64,000 bases of DNA. Source: Mangifera indica (lineage: Eukaryota > Streptophyta > Magnoliopsida > Sapindales > Anacardiaceae). Shown here piece by piece: positions 60,546-64,000 of the stretch (position 1 is its first letter; every line of letters starts with the position of its first letter). The notes below the pieces were generated by a model. It was not told where the DNA came from. It saw only the letters and a program-made list of their open reading frames with translations, and made no database searches. The stretch covers positions 14,514,449 through 14,578,448 of the forward strand of contig NC_058149.1 in assembly GCF_011075055.1 (NCBI RefSeq), read 5' to 3'. The position numbers were made by a program, and so were the translations under genes.

Positions 60546-62294
60546 ATGTATCTCAGGTTTCTCCTCCAAGCTTTCTTTCTTTTTTTATGTCTTCCATGTT
60601 CTGTAAAGTACAGTAATGCTGAACAAGCTGAACCACAACGCTCTGATAGTCACATTGTTAAAGTCACTTCTTTTTTGCCTCCGACTGTTTGCAACCGGAA
60701 TTCCACCAAAGGTTATGTACACAATTATGATTTTTCTTAGTTCTTGTAATTATCATTGAGCACCTGATTGAATATTATGTCTTGCTTTTTCAGTTCCAAG
60801 CGAAGCATCTCTGGAGGTTGTAAGCAGATATGGTCCATGCTCCTACATTAATAAGGGCAAAGTAAAAACTCCGAATTACTTGGAAATTCTGCACAAAGAC
60901 CGAGCCCGAGCCAAATACATTCAATCCAGACTCTTCAAGCTCAAAAAATCTGGCAGTGATGATGACCATTTAAAGGAAACAGAGGCTTTTTCGGTGGGTA
61001 CCAAGCCTATTAAAGCAGCGGGGACATCCATCGAGTTCTACATCCCTGCATCCCTGGGAACGCCAGGACAAAAGGTTAATCTACTTTTGGACACGGGTAG
61101 CGACATCACTTGGACACAGATCACGCCATGCCTTAAATGCTTCAAACAGAAAACCCCCTTATTTGATCCATCCAAATCCTCCTCGTTTTCTGTTGTTTCA
61201 TGCCGGTCATCAGCCTGTTTACCAGGTACAAATACATATCTGTAACACTCTTAAGCTAAATCCCACCTTCCCGCAAAGCATTAGAGATATTAGATATGTA
61301 TAAACATCCTATGAACATGTGAATTCTTAACAGTATTGATAGTTTGATAATGATAATTTGACCTGTATGCATGCACCAAATCCTTTTGGAGCATTAACTG
61401 AACTTTGTAACAAGAAATTTTTTGATTAATGTTCCTGCAGATTTCGACCCAGTTTGCAATAATAAAAACCAGTGCGTCTACGATTCCTCATACGGCAGTG
61501 GCCGTTCCATTGGCGTCGTAGCAACTGAAAAGTTAACCATTATAAACCGCCACTATGGTACATTTGTCAAACACCCTTACATTTTTGGATGTGGCCTAAA
61601 CAATTCAGTCGATGTTGACTTGGATGGAGCATCTGGCTTAATTGGTCTTGATCGAAATCTATCATCCTTTATATCACAAACTTCCGAAAAATACTTTTCA
61701 TACTGCTATCCCTCATCTTATAGTTCCACTGGATACATAACCTTCGGCAGGACTGATGATGATAAACAATACAAATTCGTCAAGTTCACTCCAATACCCA
61801 CTTCTCCAAAAGAGTCTCAGTTTTACGATATTATCTTAACCGGAATGGCCGTCGCTGGAGAAAAGCTACCCGTAGCCGGTTCAGAGTATAGTAAATCAGG
61901 AGGGATAATTGATTCAGGAACGAGCTTCACGTCACTGCCACCATCTGTGTATGCAGCCCTGGAATCAGCTTTCCGTAAGAAAATGTCAAATTATAAGATG
62001 ATAAAACCAGGGAGCAGTGATGAGTTTGATACTTGTTATGATTTAAGCAAGTACGACGAAGTTGTAATACCAAAGATTTCGATCTTCTTCAAAGGCGGGG
62101 TTGAATTGGAGCTGGGGGTCAAGGGAACTGTGGTCGTTCTTAAAAAGGATTTAAGCCAAGTGTGTTTAGCTTTTGATAAAAGCTCTGAACCTGATGAAAC
62201 TCTGATCTTGGGAAATTTTCAGCTAAGGGGAATAGAGGTACACCATGATTTTGTCGGTCAGAGGGTTGGGTTTGGTCCTGGTGGTTGCAGCTGA
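60546..62294 (+). CDS. nepenthesin-type aspartyl protease copy C, intact, 3 exons
   Basis: Exons are 60546-60711, 60794-61225 and 61441-62294, giving 483 codons plus TGA with phase-1 GT-AG introns. The start is MYLRFLLQ. The order is signal peptide (to about SNAEQ), propeptide with LHKDRARAKYIQSR, DTGSDITW, cysteine-rich insert, flap SYGSGRS, DSGTSFTS and C terminus FGPGGCS; the product should be secreted. The insert reads QITPCLKC: the first Cys of the nepenthesin insert is Ile, leaving an unpaired partner. It is the closest intact relative of broken copy A and keeps the least deleted flanks. AATAAA lies at 62377. The substrate is unknown. Confidence 0.9.
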
Positions 62295-63767
62295 ACGTGC
62301 ACTTGAAAATTAACAAGAAGAAATTCTTGTGCTTCAATTTATGTATGAAATATTAATGTATTCCCAAGTAATATTGAATAAAGTTTGGTATGGACGACGG
62401 ACAAATTTAGAGAAATAAGTTTCTGCCATCAAAGTCAATTCAAATTCTGCAAGATCCGTTATATCGTTGTTCTGTGTATCAGCTGTTTCTGCAGCAACTT
62501 CGCAGGTTATCTTTCGGTTTTACTTAACTCCTCCCTTCGCGCAGCGCAGGTATAGACAATCCTACAAATACACGGACAGACGATCCAAAGCTCTCAAAAA
62601 CTATTCACGTTGCCTTATTCTATCATACTCTTCGATGCGATATCACGGGAGGATACCGTTTATTGATCATGTCATGCTAAGACATGGTAAAATAGAGATT
62701 TTAGTAGAATGTGGGTCGACGAAATTTGAAAGCTCAAAGCACAACCTACAACATATAAGCCATGTTTTTGTGGGTTTTTTGACGGATCAATTTGCCAAAA
62801 ATTGATTTTTTTGTTTATTTCATAATTATTCTTTTAATAAACGAGAACAATAACTTTAAATTTTTATTGAAAAACCCTCGTTTATAATGGACGAAAACTG
62901 TTACTATATGCTAATAAAAGTTGAGTTAATAAAGTTAAAAAAAAAAAAAAACTTATGATTCATATGGAAAAATAAACTTATATATGTACAATTATCTTAT
63001 AATTTCACTTTTATTCGTATCTAAATTCTTTAAATCTTCAAATTCATCATTAGCAACACAATTTTGAATTTTCAAATATGTTATCATTCAATACTTTCAC
63101 GCATATAATAATGTCAACAACATTTAAATATAAATTTCATTTTCTATCATCTGATACATATTTATATCAATTAAAAGTTAATTTTCATACTATAATAGAG
63201 ATCTGAGACGTTAGTAAATTATTTATTATGATGAAAATTATAAGATAAGCTTTTTGAATTTATTTTTCATGTCATGTAAGAATATCAAATTGATTATTAT
63301 TAATATTTAAATATTTTGTAAATTCGTTAACTGAAGTGATTGAATTTATCAACTGTTCATATTCAGTAAAAATATATCAAATATGTTGTTTACCTTTGTA
63401 AGAACTTAATTTAAATGTGATTGTTCTAGAATTTTTCAAATAACTTAAAAAAGTTTTTACTTTCAATAATTTTTTTTCAAATTGTTTTACAATAGATAAA
63501 GCAAATAATATAGATATAGCTCACCATGTTTGTCGCCTGTGATATAATCCATATATTTGTGGGTCATGCGAGGTTGGGTGGTGCCAAAAAATGTGGGTTA
63601 TGCCAAGACAATATAATGCCACATGTAGATAAATCTAACTTATTCTTAATTATGGAGAATTTTCTCTCTCATTTTTATTTATTTGAGAGAATTTCTATCT
63701 CGCACAAGAAAAAGAGTGGCATAAATCTTAATTAAAAAGAAAATTGTCATTTTTTTTAGTGGCACAT
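62295..63767 (+). other. 3' flank of copy C
   Basis: 3' UTR and AT-rich DNA homologous to 28062-29395 and 33911-35135. It retains both segments deleted singly in units A and B, so it is nearest the ancestral state. The 112-codon frame at 62467 is UTR-derived and is broken in the other units. Confidence 0.6.
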
Positions 63768-64000
63768 TGTCACAAGTTGACTATCCCGTGGGCAAACCTA
63801 TACCACACTTAGTAGCACATTGCACTAGGTCAACTTTTACCCTCGAACAATTCCACGCTTGTTGTAATATGTTAATAGCGGAAATGATTCAAGAATACAT
63901 AACAACTCACACAAAGGATATAAGACAGTGAAAGTGCTGGAAAAAATAAGTGTTTTACTTGAAGATTGCTTGAATAAAATCTGTACAAAGAGACTTTTAT
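63768..64000 (-). mobile_element. probable solo LTR, third copy, cut by window end
   Basis: It begins TGTCACAAGTTGAC and matches 29396-29640 and 35136-35380, showing that this LTR was present before the units separated. Confidence 0.6.

Noticed and set aside
62467..62805. 112-codon plus-strand frame downstream of copy C
   Set aside because: It is 3' UTR and flank sequence; the homologous stretches of units A and B are deleted or out of frame.

Overview
The window is AT-rich, low-gene-density nuclear DNA of a flowering plant, most likely a eudicot. The evidence is spliced genes with GT-AG introns, plant-type secreted aspartic proteases, Ty1/Copia retrotransposons, Mutator-like and hAT-like miniature elements, solo LTRs and microsatellites. 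I cannot name the species.

The backbone is a tandem cluster of nepenthesin-type (A1B) aspartyl protease genes of the At5g10770/CDR1-like kind. The ancestral gene has three exons: signal peptide (166 nt), propeptide plus first catalytic Asp (432 nt), and second catalytic Asp to C terminus (about 850 nt). Both introns are phase 1. Two copies lie on the minus strand (955-3935, intact; 8848-10365, intact but with intron 2 missing). One 3' stub lies at 13381-13581. Six copies lie on the plus strand: A (26314-28061, three one-base deletions), B (32177-33910, intact), D (38092-39822, one nonsense codon), E (45403-47522, several breaks), F (55103-56764, several breaks) and C (60546-62294, intact). 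So four of nine copies look able to make protein. A second, older protease clade survives only as minus-strand relics at 10744-11130, 30219-30365, 35958-36825 (split by a solo LTR) and 48890-49160.

The DNA between the genes is mostly mobile elements, many datable against each other. They are: a degenerate Copia element with both LTRs (13617-18904); a 4.75-kb Mutator-like element (20420-25170) with perfect 9-bp target duplications, inverted arrays of a 119-bp repeat in both arms and a fragment resembling the DUF1985 domain of Ulp1-type MULEs; a younger Copia (49161-53886); several solo LTRs; foldback MULE-type MITEs (2385-3120, 7978-8679, 59443-60347); and hAT-like MITEs (6942-7420, 31131-31398). 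Segment 25243-30803 is tandemly repeated as 30803-36540, and a third copy begins near 60360 and runs off the window end.

The protease copies show mosaicism (gene conversion), serial loss of conserved cysteines, and a promoter in which a TATA-containing segment is itself duplicated and, in D and E, fused back to one. The region reads as a birth-and-death gene cluster shaped by unequal exchange and transposons. Stray single exons of unrelated genes (formate-tetrahydrofolate ligase at 12663-12797; a TBL/PMR5-type protein at 43575-43743) are also present.
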